A stretch of DNA of 64,000 nucleotides. Source: Dicyema japonicum. Taxonomy: Eukaryota > Dicyemida > Rhombozoa > Dicyemidae. A program made the translations under genes and the position numbers. The notes beneath the pieces are model-generated. The model saw only the letters and a list, made by a program, of their open reading frames with translations, ran no database searches and had not been told where the DNA came from. The stretch is from the NCBI GenBank assembly GCA_011109175.1, contig RDEW01000071.1:71632-135631 (forward strand), given 5' to 3'. This document shows positions 33,692-45,435 of the stretch, in pieces. Each line of letters opens with the position of its first letter. Position 1 is the stretch's first letter.

Positions 33692-34556
33692 TCACACATT
33701 AGAATTTCCTAGCCATATTGTTCCTTGAATCATAACATATGAGTCGCCAGTGCAATAATCCATAATTATAGTTTCATTAAAACGACCACGTCTGTCATTG
33801 ACAAATGAATCTCCCTTCAACATCACTGAATGTTACTATAAAGTTACTAAATATGACTTCATAATTTCGTTTATCATGTATTTCAGCTACAATGGCAGAA
33901 TACATTTCACATGTAGCATCCAAATCCGTGTATTTAATATACTGATGAATGAAGATATATCCTCTCTCATTAAACATATAATAGGTAGCAAGTCCTTCCT
34001 GTACAGAACTCCATTCATCTGTCCTCGTAGGATAATAAGGATTTCCCGGTGGCACATAATCATGAGTAGCCCGATTATGGTGATCTAAAATAATATATAT
34101 TAATACCTATTTCGCATAGGTATAGTAAAGTTTTGTCCAGTTGTTGGAAAGTCATTATTGATTGACAGACTATGACACTAATGTATGAATAAAAATCTGA
34201 GTTATAATGCCCACTAATATTCAAATACGGCTAAAATTTGTGATTTAAAAAACCATGTCACTATTATTATTTAAATGAAATCTTCCATTAGCAAATATCC
34301 CTTGAATCCAAAAGTCTTCACGTAGGATGTCTATTAAATTTAGAGAATCATACCAATCAAAGCTAAAAATTCAGCAAGGTCATTAATGATTACTTGATAA
34401 TAATTTTGGGGACACATTGCAGGACTATCTATAGTCTTTCTCCCTATAATCATGTATCCATGATTTCCATAATTAAAATTGTGAGGACAAACTTAAATTC
34501 ATAAAGCCAAATATACTTGTTAAAGTGGATAGTAGCAAAATGACATAAACATTCAT
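33692..34556 (-). CDS. Secreted protein with probable C-type-lectin-like domain, six exons
   Basis: Exons (minus): 34517-34556, 34354-34491, 34254-34330, 34107-34230, 33837-34084, 33692-33814. Introns are 25, 23, 23, 22 and 22 nt, all GT..AG. The sum is 750 nt (249 residues) in one open frame. A signal peptide (MNVYVILLLSTLT) is encoded by exon 1. Then come CPHNFNYGNHGYMI, a LAEFLALIDILRED helix, FWIQGIFANGRF and, near residue 125, LLYLCEIDHH. This order (CP, FWI.G, final YLCE) resembles a C-type lectin fold, though the canonical WND motif and some Cys are absent. The second half (THDYVPPGNPYYP, DLDATCEMYSAI, IIMDYCTGDSYVM) is unrecognised. Likely extracellular. The gene structure is firm; the lectin call is inference. 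An extra 3' exon is possible. Confidence 0.7.
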
Positions 34557-35584
34557 CTGTCTTTTATCATAAGATTTTTTGACTATATATATTAATATAT
34601 TAATTTCCTAGAAATTTCAAAATATAAGTGGAAAAAATCATTAATCGAATCTTAAAGACTCAGATAACTGATTGTACTTATGTTTCCTGAAAACTGAGTT
34701 TAAAAATAAGATTCATCACTTTTAGCAGAATATTTGTCCATTTCGTGAGAATTGAAAATTAAGAAAATATTCAAGAATTTCAAAAATTTGTACTTATCAT
34801 TCACAAAATTCAGAATTTGTTGCCATCTAACTGTTAGAGAATAATACATGTTAGAACAGCTATTGGCTTATTATTGTTAGTTTTCATTTATTGTTAAGCT
34901 CATAAAAATCAAAAATTATAACTTTCTGAGGTTTTTATTTTAAGGTTAATTTTTTCATTCTTTTCCAAGAATATATTGTTCCCATTCTAAACCTAACCAT
35001 AGACAGGAGTGATATGGCATTGTCATAAGTACTAGAGAAAATCCAGATGGTTCCAGGTTTGAATCTCGTTGCTGTCTATTCTGATTAAAAGTTCCAGAGT
35101 TCTACGATGTTTCTTGGTTTGTTATTGTCACTCCATAAACAGATTGTTTTCAAGGTCTTACGCTTACAAAAACTAAGATCAGAAATTAATCGAAGCACTT
35201 AAATGAATCTCAGTTGATTTATTATAGATTTAAATGACCTATTTTATAAATTTTTTGTTATAAATCTAGCTTTATAAAAAGTAGAGGTTACATTATGCTT
35301 GCAGGACCTACAGTCGAATGCGGTGGACCGATATCTCTGGATGAGTCTTGGGAAGAGGATCTTAAATTGTGTGTAGGGACTTATTTAATTTACATTCTTC
35401 AACGTTCATTGAGCTGGGACACTGAATTACATGAACGTGTACGACGAAGAATATCGATGGACCTTTCAACTAATATAGCCTTTTTCGCATTTGAGTTCAA
35501 CAAAGTCCTTTTGAAAAATAAAGACCTCCGGGACATCCAGCCAGCTTCTCGTCCGCTGTTGCACGGATGATTTAAGCACTGTGT
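34557..35584. other. Intergenic with a tRNA-derived SINE-like unit
   Basis: Near 35000-35140 the plus strand reads GATATGGCATTGTCATAAG (A-box-like), then GGTTCCAGGTTTGAATCTC (B-box-like), then CTATTCTGATTAAAAG and TTCCAGAGTTCTACGATG. A diverged version is at 26720-26850. The ORF 35295-35570 has no recognised homology. Confidence 0.4.
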
Positions 35585-35740
35585 CCGAACTCAATCTAGG
35601 TCATCACAGAGAGTATTTCTTGACTGAGGCTTAGATATTCCTTTAGCTTTGAACGTAAGAAGCTTTAGGGCAAGCAAATTCTCTTGTATCTTCTGTTTTT
35701 TAGACATTTTTCTTAACCGTTATACTTTATTGACCATTAA
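35585..35740 (-). mobile_element. Family B LINE 5' end fragment
   Basis: The block GGTCATCACAGAGAGTATTT, TTGAACGTAAGAAGCTTT and TGTTTTTTAGACATTTTTC matches 63055-63165, the start of the best family B copy, including the codons for the APE opening (KxLxFN). Confidence 0.65.
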
Positions 35741-35744
35741 AACA

Positions 35745-38345
35745 TAAGTTAGTTAGTTGCCGCCTTTACTGCGTGGCTGTTCCCTCTCAGAATTGCGAGC
35801 ATACTCGCTCAAAAGCCAGCGGCGTTCACGGAGATCTTTAGTGCATGAGGTGATCCGGATTCCAAGACGTCCGAAAAACTCGAGTGTAAAAGGGGAGTAG
35901 GATCCGGAAGTCTCCATAACAAGAAGAACAAATTTGACATTATCGGGAAGGTCGACGTATTTTTCGAGTTTGGCCTTCTCCGCCTTGACGATTGCAGAGC
36001 AGGCCTTTGAAGCGCACTCGTGAAGATTGTTCGGGGCGAACGTGTCTGCACATGTTATGTCCAAACAAGTGGTTTCCCGGCCTCAGAGGGAAATATGGTC
36101 CGGTCATTTCCCGTCACTTCTGCATAACCCGACCGGTTCAAGAATGGACGAGTATCCAGGAGCATCCATTGCCCGCTTGACAATCTCATTCAGTGCCTTG
36201 TGCCTTGGAGATCTGTCAGCGCTCTTCTTGCAGGCGAGAGGTGCAGGCCATAGCAGTCTATCAGGCTGTCATATCGGCACGGCTGAGGTACACATACTTT
36301 TAGTCCCAGCCGCAGAGAGACCACTTCTAACGCATTCATCATCCAGAAAGTGCCCAGAATTCCATAGCCATTCTCCGCTCTCAGGGGAAGCCCCCAAAAG
36401 CAAACAAGCGCGTCGGTGCTGATTGGCTGATTCCAGTAGCAGTCCAAATGATTTCCAACATAATGAATTGTCTAGGCTTCGCTGGCAGTCTTGTGAAGGA
36501 GGCAGAGGGAGGTTGATGGCATTCCAGGCTTCTCGTGCGTGTATTATGTCTTGGTCAATTGAAAATTTGGGTAGGGAGTGTAGATCCTCCTGATCAAAGG
36601 TTCGCAGGTCGTGAGTGAAGACAGATGTGCAGGAAGTGAGACGTCCAAAGTACAACGGATTCCAAGACCCCCAAATCTAACTGGGAGTGTAGCTTGCTTC
36701 CATGTAGCATCGTCGAATTTGACATTAAATATTTGCTCCGTCGAGCTGAGGAAAGACAAATCAAAACCCTCAAGGTGCTCCAGTTGGAATAGTACGGGAC
36801 TGTCCTTAGTAAATAGGCGATTCTCTGAATGTTAAACTTCTTTTCATGAGGAATAGTGCTGAGTGTGAGTCAAGTAGCTGTAATCTATCCAGCGATTCGC
36901 ATAGGAGTTGTTTTTTGTCAAGTAGGACATGCTTCATCGCATTACTAGTGATCGGGGATCAAAGAAAAATCAATTTGTTTTCAGGGTCAAAATCCACCAG
37001 AAACAAAGTAAAATTTTGAAACAATTGAAGAGAAGTCATCGTCAGCAAGACCATAGTTTGTTATTTCAGATTTCGTTGTATTCAACTCAATATCCACCTC
37101 GGACAACGCGGGAATGAGTACTTCTAACTCCTGGAAGACCGTTTCCGGGGGACCTCCTAAGACAGGGCCATCGAGGTACCAGATGTTGAGTGAACATCGA
37201 GAGAGCTTCGTAATCGCTCAATTCAGACGGAGAACAACAGTGGTCCGAGGGGTCGCCCTGTTGAACACCTGAGGACGATGAACCATGAAACCCCGTGCAA
37301 TAGTGACGTAGGCTTTCCGTATGAATAATTGACCAGTTCAAATATATGTGGACATCTTTCTTTGCATGCCTCCAGAATGCAGTCTCTTCTTAAACTGTTA
37401 AAAGCGTTCTTGATGTCCAGCTTTACCATAATGTGCCTTTTAAAGTCTTGAATACTGCTGTTCCTGAATGTCCTGACGGAGTGAACTCCGACTCCAACTT
37501 GACTGGGAAGTAAGGATTTTGACAAGATTGACGTAGAAAATCTGAAAGCAATCTTGGATGCTAGTCTACTGAGGGTGAATCCGATCGAGATCGGGCGGTT
37601 TCCACCTCCCTTCTTGTCGAATGCAATCAGACTAGCCGAAAACAAGATACATCCAGACAATATCCTGTTCATGAGAGAAGTGAGTAAGAAGAGAGACGAC
37701 ATGATTGGTCTCCAATAGTCGGTGAAATAAGGTCTTTAAGATGGCCGGGCCTTAAGCCATCGAGACCTCCATTGCTACTTGGTGCAAAGTTCGATAACGC
37801 CGTGATGACATCCTCAAGAGACGTGATCAAAGGGGTCACTTTTGATAGGGGTGAACAGTGGCGTAGGTCATTCGGAGAGGGTGGATGCTTCTCCAATAGA
37901 ATCTTGTAAGTATTGGTTGGATTGCGTGGGCCGCCTGAGAGTGACAGGGCATTCAATGCGGATCGGGTTATTCCTTCAAGCAACTTCGATCGGTCCTTCT
38001 TTGGCGAAAAATCTCCGTTTCCCGAGTTGAACTTCGAGTCTCAGTTGAACGGATGCAAAGGGACGGGAGGTCCATAAAGTGAGTTCCATCCATAAATGCG
38101 CGGATGTTGTTCTTCATTTCAATCAAGAGAGACTGCTTCCCATTGCGATCTTGGGGGAGCCAAGTGCGAAAGGAGCGAAATTAAACAAACGTAGCCAGTT
38201 GTTTATAGAGTCGGAGCAGAGTGCATCGTCGATTGCTTTGGTTAAGGCTTCGGCATGAACATTCGGCTGCTTAAATTTTCAGGGCCACCTTCCCGTGATC
38301 TGGAGTCTAGCTCATAAGGGCCTCCAGAGGCGTAGTTGGTTGTAT
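35745..38345 (-). mobile_element. Family C retroelement, longest copy, RT plus C-terminal DxTCxDT domain
   Basis: Minus frames in order from 38000: SSNGGLDGLRPGHLKDLISP, FDKKGGGNRPISIGFTLSRL, SLLPSQVGVGVHSVRTF, HIMVKLDIKNAFNSLRRDC (first catalytic Asp), SSSGVQQGDP and WYLDGPVLGG. The family norm is YLDDG, so one of the two active-site Asps appears deleted. Then come a TLPVRFGGLGIRCTLDVSLP block at about 36670 and, at 35753-36064, MDITCADTFAPN and FVLLVMETSGSYSPFTLEF. The last domain may be a restriction-like nuclease. The 3' terminus at 35755 matches 9310 and 45100. Frames shift several times. I cannot place it in a named clade with certainty; it resembles the RLE-bearing LINEs rather than the APE ones. 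Confidence 0.75.
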
Positions 38346-38859
38346 TAATATGACTCATGTGTTTATGCTAAAGATAATTATAGCAACATAAATCACTGCA
38401 TGGTCGTGAAAAAAGATATATTCTAAGTTACACTCTATCCATATGTGTCTTTGACACATAAAGTGATCATTATCCATATTTTTAAAGATTCACTATTGAG
38501 TAGGCTTAACTAAATTATATTTTCGCTGCCTGAAACTTTTTAAAGATTTTTCTTTATTCTTTGAGACTCCAATAATAATGGTGCTCATAGGAATTGTGTG
38601 CAAATCACGTCCGGAAAGAAATTGAAATAATTTAAAGGACCATGTGTCATAAGATGGACGCATTGACTGATAATTAATATGAGACTACCTATGTTGCTAA
38701 TAATACGAGCACTTGAAGTATCACCTGTGCCTTACTCCTTTCAATATTCTTTGTTGAATAGACAGACTTACCAATATAGACAAAGGCATTACTAGAGAGG
38801 TGTAACCACCCAACCAACAATTTTAGTAAAATAAACAAAATTTGTAAATTTATTAAACC
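38346..38859. other. 3' flank of the CWC25-like gene
   Basis: AT-rich; no gene seen. An AATAAA lies about 10 bases after the CWC25-like stop codon on the minus strand (near 38850). Confidence 0.4.
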
Positions 38860-39953
38860 TTAATCATCCTTATTAGGTTTCTGGTTAACATACATTCTCC
38901 GTTTAACCTGGCCCACCAATGTAGTATCATCCACATAATTGTTTATAAGTGAGCCCACAAATGTCGAACTCACAACTTCTGAGGTCCTCTTAGTTGCGAC
39001 TTCTTCCTCACGAATTTTACTTTCATATTGCAAAACACGACTGCGACGTTGTTGAGCGTGCAATTCAGCGTCCATTTTCATCTCCTCCCGTTTTCTGTCC
39101 ATTTCATCTCGCCTTTTTTTCTCATCACTCTCACTCCGCTTGTCATACAATGTGAAATGCCTCTCTTTTCTTCTATCATACCTCTTGTGCCTGTTATGAG
39201 GATTCGATGGGGATCTTCGTCTCCTTGCGGATCCGGACCGACAATCAGGAGATCTGCAAATTTAATGAACATATAAATGAAAATAAAAAATTAAATTAAA
39301 AAAATGAAGAAATATTTTTTAATAATTGAAAAAAAATAAAAAAAAGACATACCTAATATCTCTGCGTACCTGGTCTTTAGGATATCTTGTCCGATATTCG
39401 GGGGATCTCCTAAAATATATGAATAGGGAGTAAAATTATTTTTAATTTTTAAAAATATATTAAAATATTTACTTATCTCTATCTCTGCGCACGTGCTTAT
39501 TGTGATCTTCATCTTTCTTGGATTTTGTTCCCTGCTTGTCTGGAGTCTCTTGGACTATGTCTTTAAAGTACTTATTAAATAGTTTCTCATTTGTGGCTGT
39601 CTCTCGATCAATCTATTAGTTAAACTTTGAATTTACTTGTTCTTTGATTTTCCTCATTTTTATTGGGTTGTTGAGCATCTTGTTCATGGCCTCCATCTCT
39701 TTTTTTCTAAGAAATATACCAAAATGTGTTCTACCGAACTATGAATAAAGGATCTTCGCGCATTTTCGCCTGCATGTCGATTCTGGCCTTGTTATTCAGG
39801 TGCTTTTTTGTGTCGTCAGCTGTAGGATAATTGGATATTTAAATTACTCAGATTTTTAAGTTCTTCCTCCGTAATTCGTTTTCCCATTAGAAACTCTTCT
39901 TTGTTGACTTTATCGTCGTACATCCAATTCATATTACAATCCTTCGAATCCAT
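38860..39953 (-). CDS. CWC25-like: CWC25-like pre-mRNA splicing factor, six exons
   Basis: Exons (minus): 39848-39953, 39735-39819, 39637-39706, 39473-39612, 39353-39409, 38860-39253. Introns are 28, 28, 24, 63 and 99 nt, all GT..AG. The joined frame is 852 nt (283 residues). The start MDSKDCNMNWMYDDKVNKEE, then FLMGKRI, matches the LDWMY..VNRDEYLLGRPI segment of CWC25. Exons 2-3 give KARIDMQAKMREDPLFIVRK and LNNPIKMRKIKE, near-diagnostic for the family. The middle is Arg/Ser-rich (KRSPEYRTR, ARRRRSPSN) and the end VGQVKRRMYVNQ matches the terminal DRIRRNIHSIQ. CWC25 joins the spliceosome for the first transesterification. The usual N-terminal CIR segment (about 80 residues with SWHP) is not found; an in-frame upstream Met at 40055 adds only low-complexity sequence. 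Confidence 0.88.
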
Positions 39954-42053
39954 CACAACGAACAACAAATAAATAATTTTTTTATTTATATTTAAATATT
40001 TAAAATTTTTCAGTTTAAAAATAATATTAACGATATAATTTAATACAGCCGACAATCAGCCAGGGTCCATGTTGGACAAACCTGTCATTACGGATCTAAA
40101 AAAGATCAATGTCTTTCAAAAAGTAGTCACTAGTTCTAGACACAGATTATACTCCTAACCGTCAAGACCAACTCCTTTCGATGCACTTGTGAGGAGAACG
40201 TAGTTACTGTACGTATAACGATTAGCAATTTTTCATTGACTTAGCGATTACCATCATCATTAGTGTATTTGGATTGATTTCTACATAGAAATGGGTACAA
40301 ATGAATTTGATCCCGAACACTCTTACAGCCTGTATCTTTTTTGATTATTTAGGTTGTGACTTGAAAATAACACCATCCTACAGCTTCAAGGTGTTTGGTG
40401 AGGAGGTATTGTTGCATCTGGCCGACAGAGATAATGTTATTGTTGAGCCACAACTTGGGAGTAACTGGTAAAAACATTTCCAAATTTACAAAGGTAAACT
40501 GAAAGTGTCTCCGTTAGTGTTTACACAGGAAGTCGATAGTAGGACGGATGTTTAAAAAAGGATTTTCAAAACGTATTACGGATTAAAATAGTAGATTTTC
40601 TAGCTCTTGACAGAACCTGTAGAATCCGGGGCCATTCCTTCGTATTGATGACTCCGACTGAGGAGTGATGTGGTTAGGATCTGTTCAAATCTATAAAAGA
40701 AAGAGAGTCTTCTAGTGTAAGGAACTGATATTGTCCAATAAAGACTGCATACATACGTGTAACACAAGTATGATCTATGGAGGGAACAATTATTCGTCTA
40801 TATATTTTACTGGAAAAGGGCTCTTCGCAAAAATTGTCATAAGCATATTCAACATCTTACGTTTTTTTGTTAGGATTTGGAAGGCATGCCTTGTAAATGT
40901 CATACGCCACGGGTTTTAGGGTTTTTTAAAAAGGCTATAGGCATGTGTTTACAAAAAACCTAGTAAAAAAGATCCTGCGTAGATAGAGTGAAGGTAGATT
41001 TTAATGATGCAAATACAGTTTATTCCTTACGAGTCAATTCATAATAAAATCAAAGTAAGCATGGATTCCCATAATCACCATAGAAGGAACACTGTTTCAT
41101 TGTTATTTATTTATCCTCGGTTCTTTTTGGTGATAGAAATAGGTGGATGACTACCAATGATGGACGTTCCCAGAGATCCAAAAGGTTGATACCATGCAGA
41201 GAAGACACAAAAGGAGAGCGAAGACAAAAGAAAAGCTAATCTGTCTCGTGGTCATCAAGTGTATATAAAGGGGAAAAGGCGACGAAGTGGATTTTGTACA
41301 GGTAATCGTTGAGATCCACGAGATGACAACAGAGGAGGAGCTCAGGTTAACTCGAATTTCATGGAAAAAAATAAGATTCACAGACATCGATGCTCTATGA
41401 AGATCGACCAAGATAATTGATAAATTCAAGCATTTGGAACGCATTTGCCGACACGTTCCATTGTTTCTGTTAATAAATTATTATTATTAACGCAGGATCA
41501 CCGGGTTAAGGGAAAAAAGAAAAAATTATCAGCTGACTAAGTCACCCCAGATGGTGAAAGCTTAAGACGAAAATCCTGATAGCTCAAGAGAAAGATATTT
41601 GTTGTCGTTTTATGGTATTTGTTCATGGCTTCATACAGGAGCTGTTAGGCAGAGTAGCAACCCTCACTATCTTCTGTGGCCGTCAAATCAAAACTGCTTG
41701 TAGACAGACGAACATAAAGTTGCGGTCAATGTCTCTTTTTGCAGTTTTCTATATTGGAGACAGTTTCAGGAGAGAGAATGAGAAATAGTCAACGACTCAC
41801 TTTGGTAGGTCAATGCCGGTTGTACAAAAAATTGTGTTAATAAAGTTAATTTGTAAAGTTAATAAATATAAAAATTTTAAATTTATTAATTGTTATTTGA
41901 AGTTAAATAAAAGTTCAAGATTACTATATTCTTTAGTGGTATTTTATTCATCATTATAATTTTCTATGTATTTTTCACATATTGTTTCATTTTCCTACTA
42001 AAAGCCTATATATTCTACTTCAGATAATTTATCTTTATCGTTTCTTCTAGCAG
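39954..42053. other. Intergenic; contains a copy of unknown repeat H
   Basis: The segment 41590-41790 (GGTATTTGTTCATGGCTTC, AGGAGCTGTTAGGCAGAG, CGGACGAACATAAAG-like) is similar to 29960-30140. At 41455-41530 a LINE-type tail in reverse (CAGGATCACCGGGTTAAGG) is visible. The frame 40731-40919 (plus) is unrecognised. No CWC25 N-terminal exon was found here. Confidence 0.4.
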
Positions 42054-43376
42054 ATGTCTAACGAATTACCCATGATTTAGAAGAGGGAGAAATTATAGAC
42101 GACGTCACCACGATTCAACCAAAATTTTCTGGCAAAACTAAAGCGTCAAGAACTTTTAAAAAGACATCTAACACTTTCAAACAAAAGAGGTTTCCATGTG
42201 AAATCTCGCCAAAAATTGAAGGAAATAGTCGCAGCTCCCACATAGAGATGGACCCTGCCATTGATGTCTGTGAAAATGAGGTCAAATTAGTAAACACTGT
42301 AGGATATTCTGCGAGAGACTAGAAAGAACTTCATGAGCGCCTCCAAAAGGGATAAAATCCGTAGAAGGAAGAAATACATAGAGCGGGAGAACGCCAGGGC
42401 CAGGCCTTCTATCAGGCAGCGACGGTTTCTTTCCCCCTGTCCCCTCTACAGTACCAGCAGCTGTCCAAAGGGCTCCAAATGTGAGTTTCTTCACGGTTTG
42501 ACTGTCTCCTGACCATAGGGGATTACCCATGTGTGCGATTCCACATGACAGGATATTGCCATGAGAAAGAAAAGTGTCGTTTCTCCCACGCTGAGTTGAC
42601 CAGTATGACTGTCCAATTATTGACCGTCTGAGAAAGCAAGGCCACCGCTTCAATCACAAAAATTTCACAAAGGGCAAACAAAAATATAAAAAGCCGAAAG
42701 CTCCACAACGAACAAATAATTCAAAATTTAATTATCGATCAAAAAAGTCACCCAAAAAACCTACGAAATTTCCCGCCAAAGTTTCACAGAATAAACCCGG
42801 AAAAAGCACATAAAAATTCCCGCCAAACTATCACCGAAAAAGTCATCCAAGAAATTTAGGCGAAGGCGCGTCAAATCTTTCAAGATAGACAAAACTAGTG
42901 AAATAATGACAAAACAGAAAAAATTAGAACCTCGCATGGATGTTGTCGAACTACTGAAACCTGAGTCAGAGAGTGAGTTTATTTCTTGTAAAGTAGAACG
43001 TGTAAATGTGGAATATGACGAGTTTTTTTCGTTTAGTGATTGTTTTGATTTTCGAAAATTGAAGGATTCTTTGAACGCTTCTGATTGTCCTCTTCCGTCT
43101 TTCAGGGAGTTTAAATTTTACAATTTCTTGCCTAACAGAGAGAATTCACTTTTGGAAAAACCTGATTCCTCTAAAATTGAATCTCCCGTGAAGTTTAATG
43201 GTCCATGTTTCATTGATATGAAACCACGTGGTATGGAATTTAAAGAAGTGTCCAGTGTTCCACCGAAAAGTGAATTAAATGAGCAAAAACAGTATTTTTC
43301 TCCGGAGATCCATAAAATTTTGGGTTCATTAATCTTCAGCTATTTGGATGATGAATTGGATATTCACTGTAAATGA
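42054..43376 (+). CDS. ZC3H4-like: ZC3H4/6/8-type CCCH zinc-finger protein, five exons
   Basis: Exons: about 42054-42280, 42303-42495, 42519-42610, 42637-42780, 42807-43376. Introns are 22, 23, 26 and 26 nt, all GT..AG. From codon 42074 the joined frame is 1206 nt. The N-terminus DLEEGEIIDDV is the acidic EEGEI motif of this family. Finger 1 is CPLYSTSSCPKGSKCEFLH (C-x7-C-x5-C-x3-H). Intron 2 falls right after its His-Gly. Finger 2 is DYPCVRFHMTGYCHEKEK followed by CRFSHAELT (C-x8-C-x5-C-x3-H), matching the DFPCKLYHTTGNC...SH..LT finger. A Lys/Pro-rich basic stretch (KKSPKKPTKFPAK) follows, then an acidic C-terminal half ending YLDDELDIHCK. Known relatives (ZC3H4 with WDR82, fly su(s)) limit stray transcription. 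The ATG at 42054 is out of frame by one base after a CCC run, so the start is uncertain. AATAAA lies 15 bases after the stop. Confidence 0.85.
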
Positions 43377-44984
43377 TTCAGTTTTGATAATAAAATATTA
43401 TCTCATTTTGGTCGAACATCTCTCATTTTGATAGTTCGCTTTGTCAACTATCGGTTTATGAAGTTGTAATGTTTACTAAAGTTAATGTGGTAGTATGATA
43501 TGGATAGATCTCTGAGGTTATTGAGGATGCCTTTATTGAATATCTAATTTCTTTATGTCAATTTATTGGACACTGTGGACTAAAAACAGATAGTTTCGTG
43601 TTAGAATTTTAGCTGAGGTAAACTCAATTTATAATGTCGGCAATGTGCATTTGAAAAATTTAGGGGATTCGTCTATTTCGACAATAAACATCAACCTATG
43701 TTATTATCATTGGTGACACCCATTATCTTCCTTGGAATCAAAGACAAACTCAAAAATATACAGTTCAATCAATGATAGTTACACAGCTTCATAACGATGA
43801 TCCTGACGGAGTTATGTATTTGTTGTACACATTGGGGAAATCCGTTAGGTAGTAGCCATGATTTCTCTCTAAGATGCCAAGGGTTATGGGATAGATAACT
43901 CTCACTCCAATAGGATCTCTTCGAAGTGATGCGAACCCCGCTAAGGACTTTGTTTGAGACAAAGGCTCGAATTGGCGGTGATCAGAAAGAACGTTCACGC
44001 AATCTCAAGTAGTCGAATTCCTTGTTTATGTTTTAGCGATTAAATGATAATTATGAACAGACAGTCGACAATTAATAAATAATAATTTCTCGTGTTTAAG
44101 CAAAGAGATAGGAAACCAATAAAGGAAAAAGTTACCAATATGGAGGAAGTCTTTAGATAAACACAATTTCCTCACATTTAAATTAGGCAGGATTCGAACC
44201 CAGGAATAAGTGTATATGACGTTCCCTTATTCCAAAAGTCGATTTTCTGACGTTTCTTGAGTCCTTAAGAAGAGGGAGAAAAGTTATATCCGTCTTTTGA
44301 GTCCATTAGGTTGTTTTCAAAAATATTATATATGGCTACTGATTTAAAGCGAGGCATATTCCATACCACTCCCAGCTACTTTAAAATTTCAGTTATTTGT
44401 AAACCATATTGTATTAATTTCGACCAACATGAGATGTGTGAAACAACTAGAATCAGAAGACCAATTAATACTGGGTAACAGAAAAGAGATATTAACAATT
44501 GTGATTATCCAGTACACCCTAGCATACTCTAATTTGTATATAAATATGTTCTAAGTGGAAATATAATGGAATCTCTTGATTTATAGCAAGAAAACCCAAA
44601 TCGAATGTTATTGAATTGTTATAATTTTATTCTGACATGGGGGACCTAATGAGCATTATGAAACGCACAGCTAAACATATTTGTTACCTAGATCCTTCAA
44701 GAATATGACTTTATGCACTAAACACATAGTCTTCCCGAGCCATACGGGTAGTTGGAATCAACGAAACCAAGACTGTTGAAGACTGATATCAAATTTCATC
44801 TATTCATTATTTAGTTGCAACTTCAAAACGAACTTTACTTCTCAGAGATAGTGTTTCTAGAGATACTGTAAAATCCAGACATTATTTAAACTTGAAAATA
44901 AACCTTAATAATTTAAGGATTGTGAACAGTAACTAGGCATCCAAGTCTGCTTCCACTATATATTCTCCCAGTAAACGTCATGTA
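43377..44984. other. Intergenic, AT-rich
   Basis: No conserved gene seen. The minus frame 43789-43998 has no recognised family. A B-box-like GGGTTCGAATCC on the minus strand near 44190 hints at another tRNA-derived relic, but no cloverleaf forms. Confidence 0.4.
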
Positions 44985-45120
44985 CCAATCATATTTAGTA
45001 ATTTTCTGTGAGCCCTGCTGGCTATTTGACCGAATCTCGCTCGTCATTCCGAGAGGGAATAGCTACGCAGTCAGAGCGGCCACTATATGACCATTTGCTT
45101 ACTTTCTCCGTATAAACTGT
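44985..45120 (+). mobile_element. Family C 3' end fragment
   Basis: It encodes a block like SLVIPRGNSYAVRAATI just before 45095, matching the LAILKGNSHTVTAAAI end at 9310 and the start of the 35.7 kb copy in reverse. Confidence 0.6.
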
Positions 45121-45239
45121 TCATCAGAATCAATGTAATATTTATGGTAAACCCCAATGTTGTTTAATAAATCCTAAAGTGGTATCAGATTAAATATTTA
45201 GTATTCAGGCAATTAAACCACGTGTTTGCATTAATGTTA

Positions 45240-45435
45240 TTGATTAGTTTGTCTAGCTTTCTCAGAGGACGGTCATTGCCTGACCGACATCCTAAAAACA
45301 TATAAGCCATACTTCACGAGAAAAATACCCAAAATAAAGGATATGAACCGACATGAGGTTTGGACGGGATCCCTCCCACTCAGGAGAACTGGTTAAAACC
45401 TATTTTGGTATATCCTGGGTTATTAAAATAAATGT
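45240..45435 (+). repeat. SINE-like repeat relic, tail type 2
   Basis: It has CTTTCTCAGAGGACGGTC, TTGCCTGACCGACATC and the tail TATATCCTGGGTTATTAAAA, a diverged version of the 15003-15312 unit. Confidence 0.4.

Noticed and set aside
42115-42708. Minus-strand frames of 60-123 codons
   Set aside because: Antisense to the spliced ZC3H4-like gene, whose fingers are unmistakable on the plus strand.
44180-44260. Possible tRNA at the GGGTTCGAATCC motif
   Set aside because: No D or anticodon stem can be formed at proper spacing.
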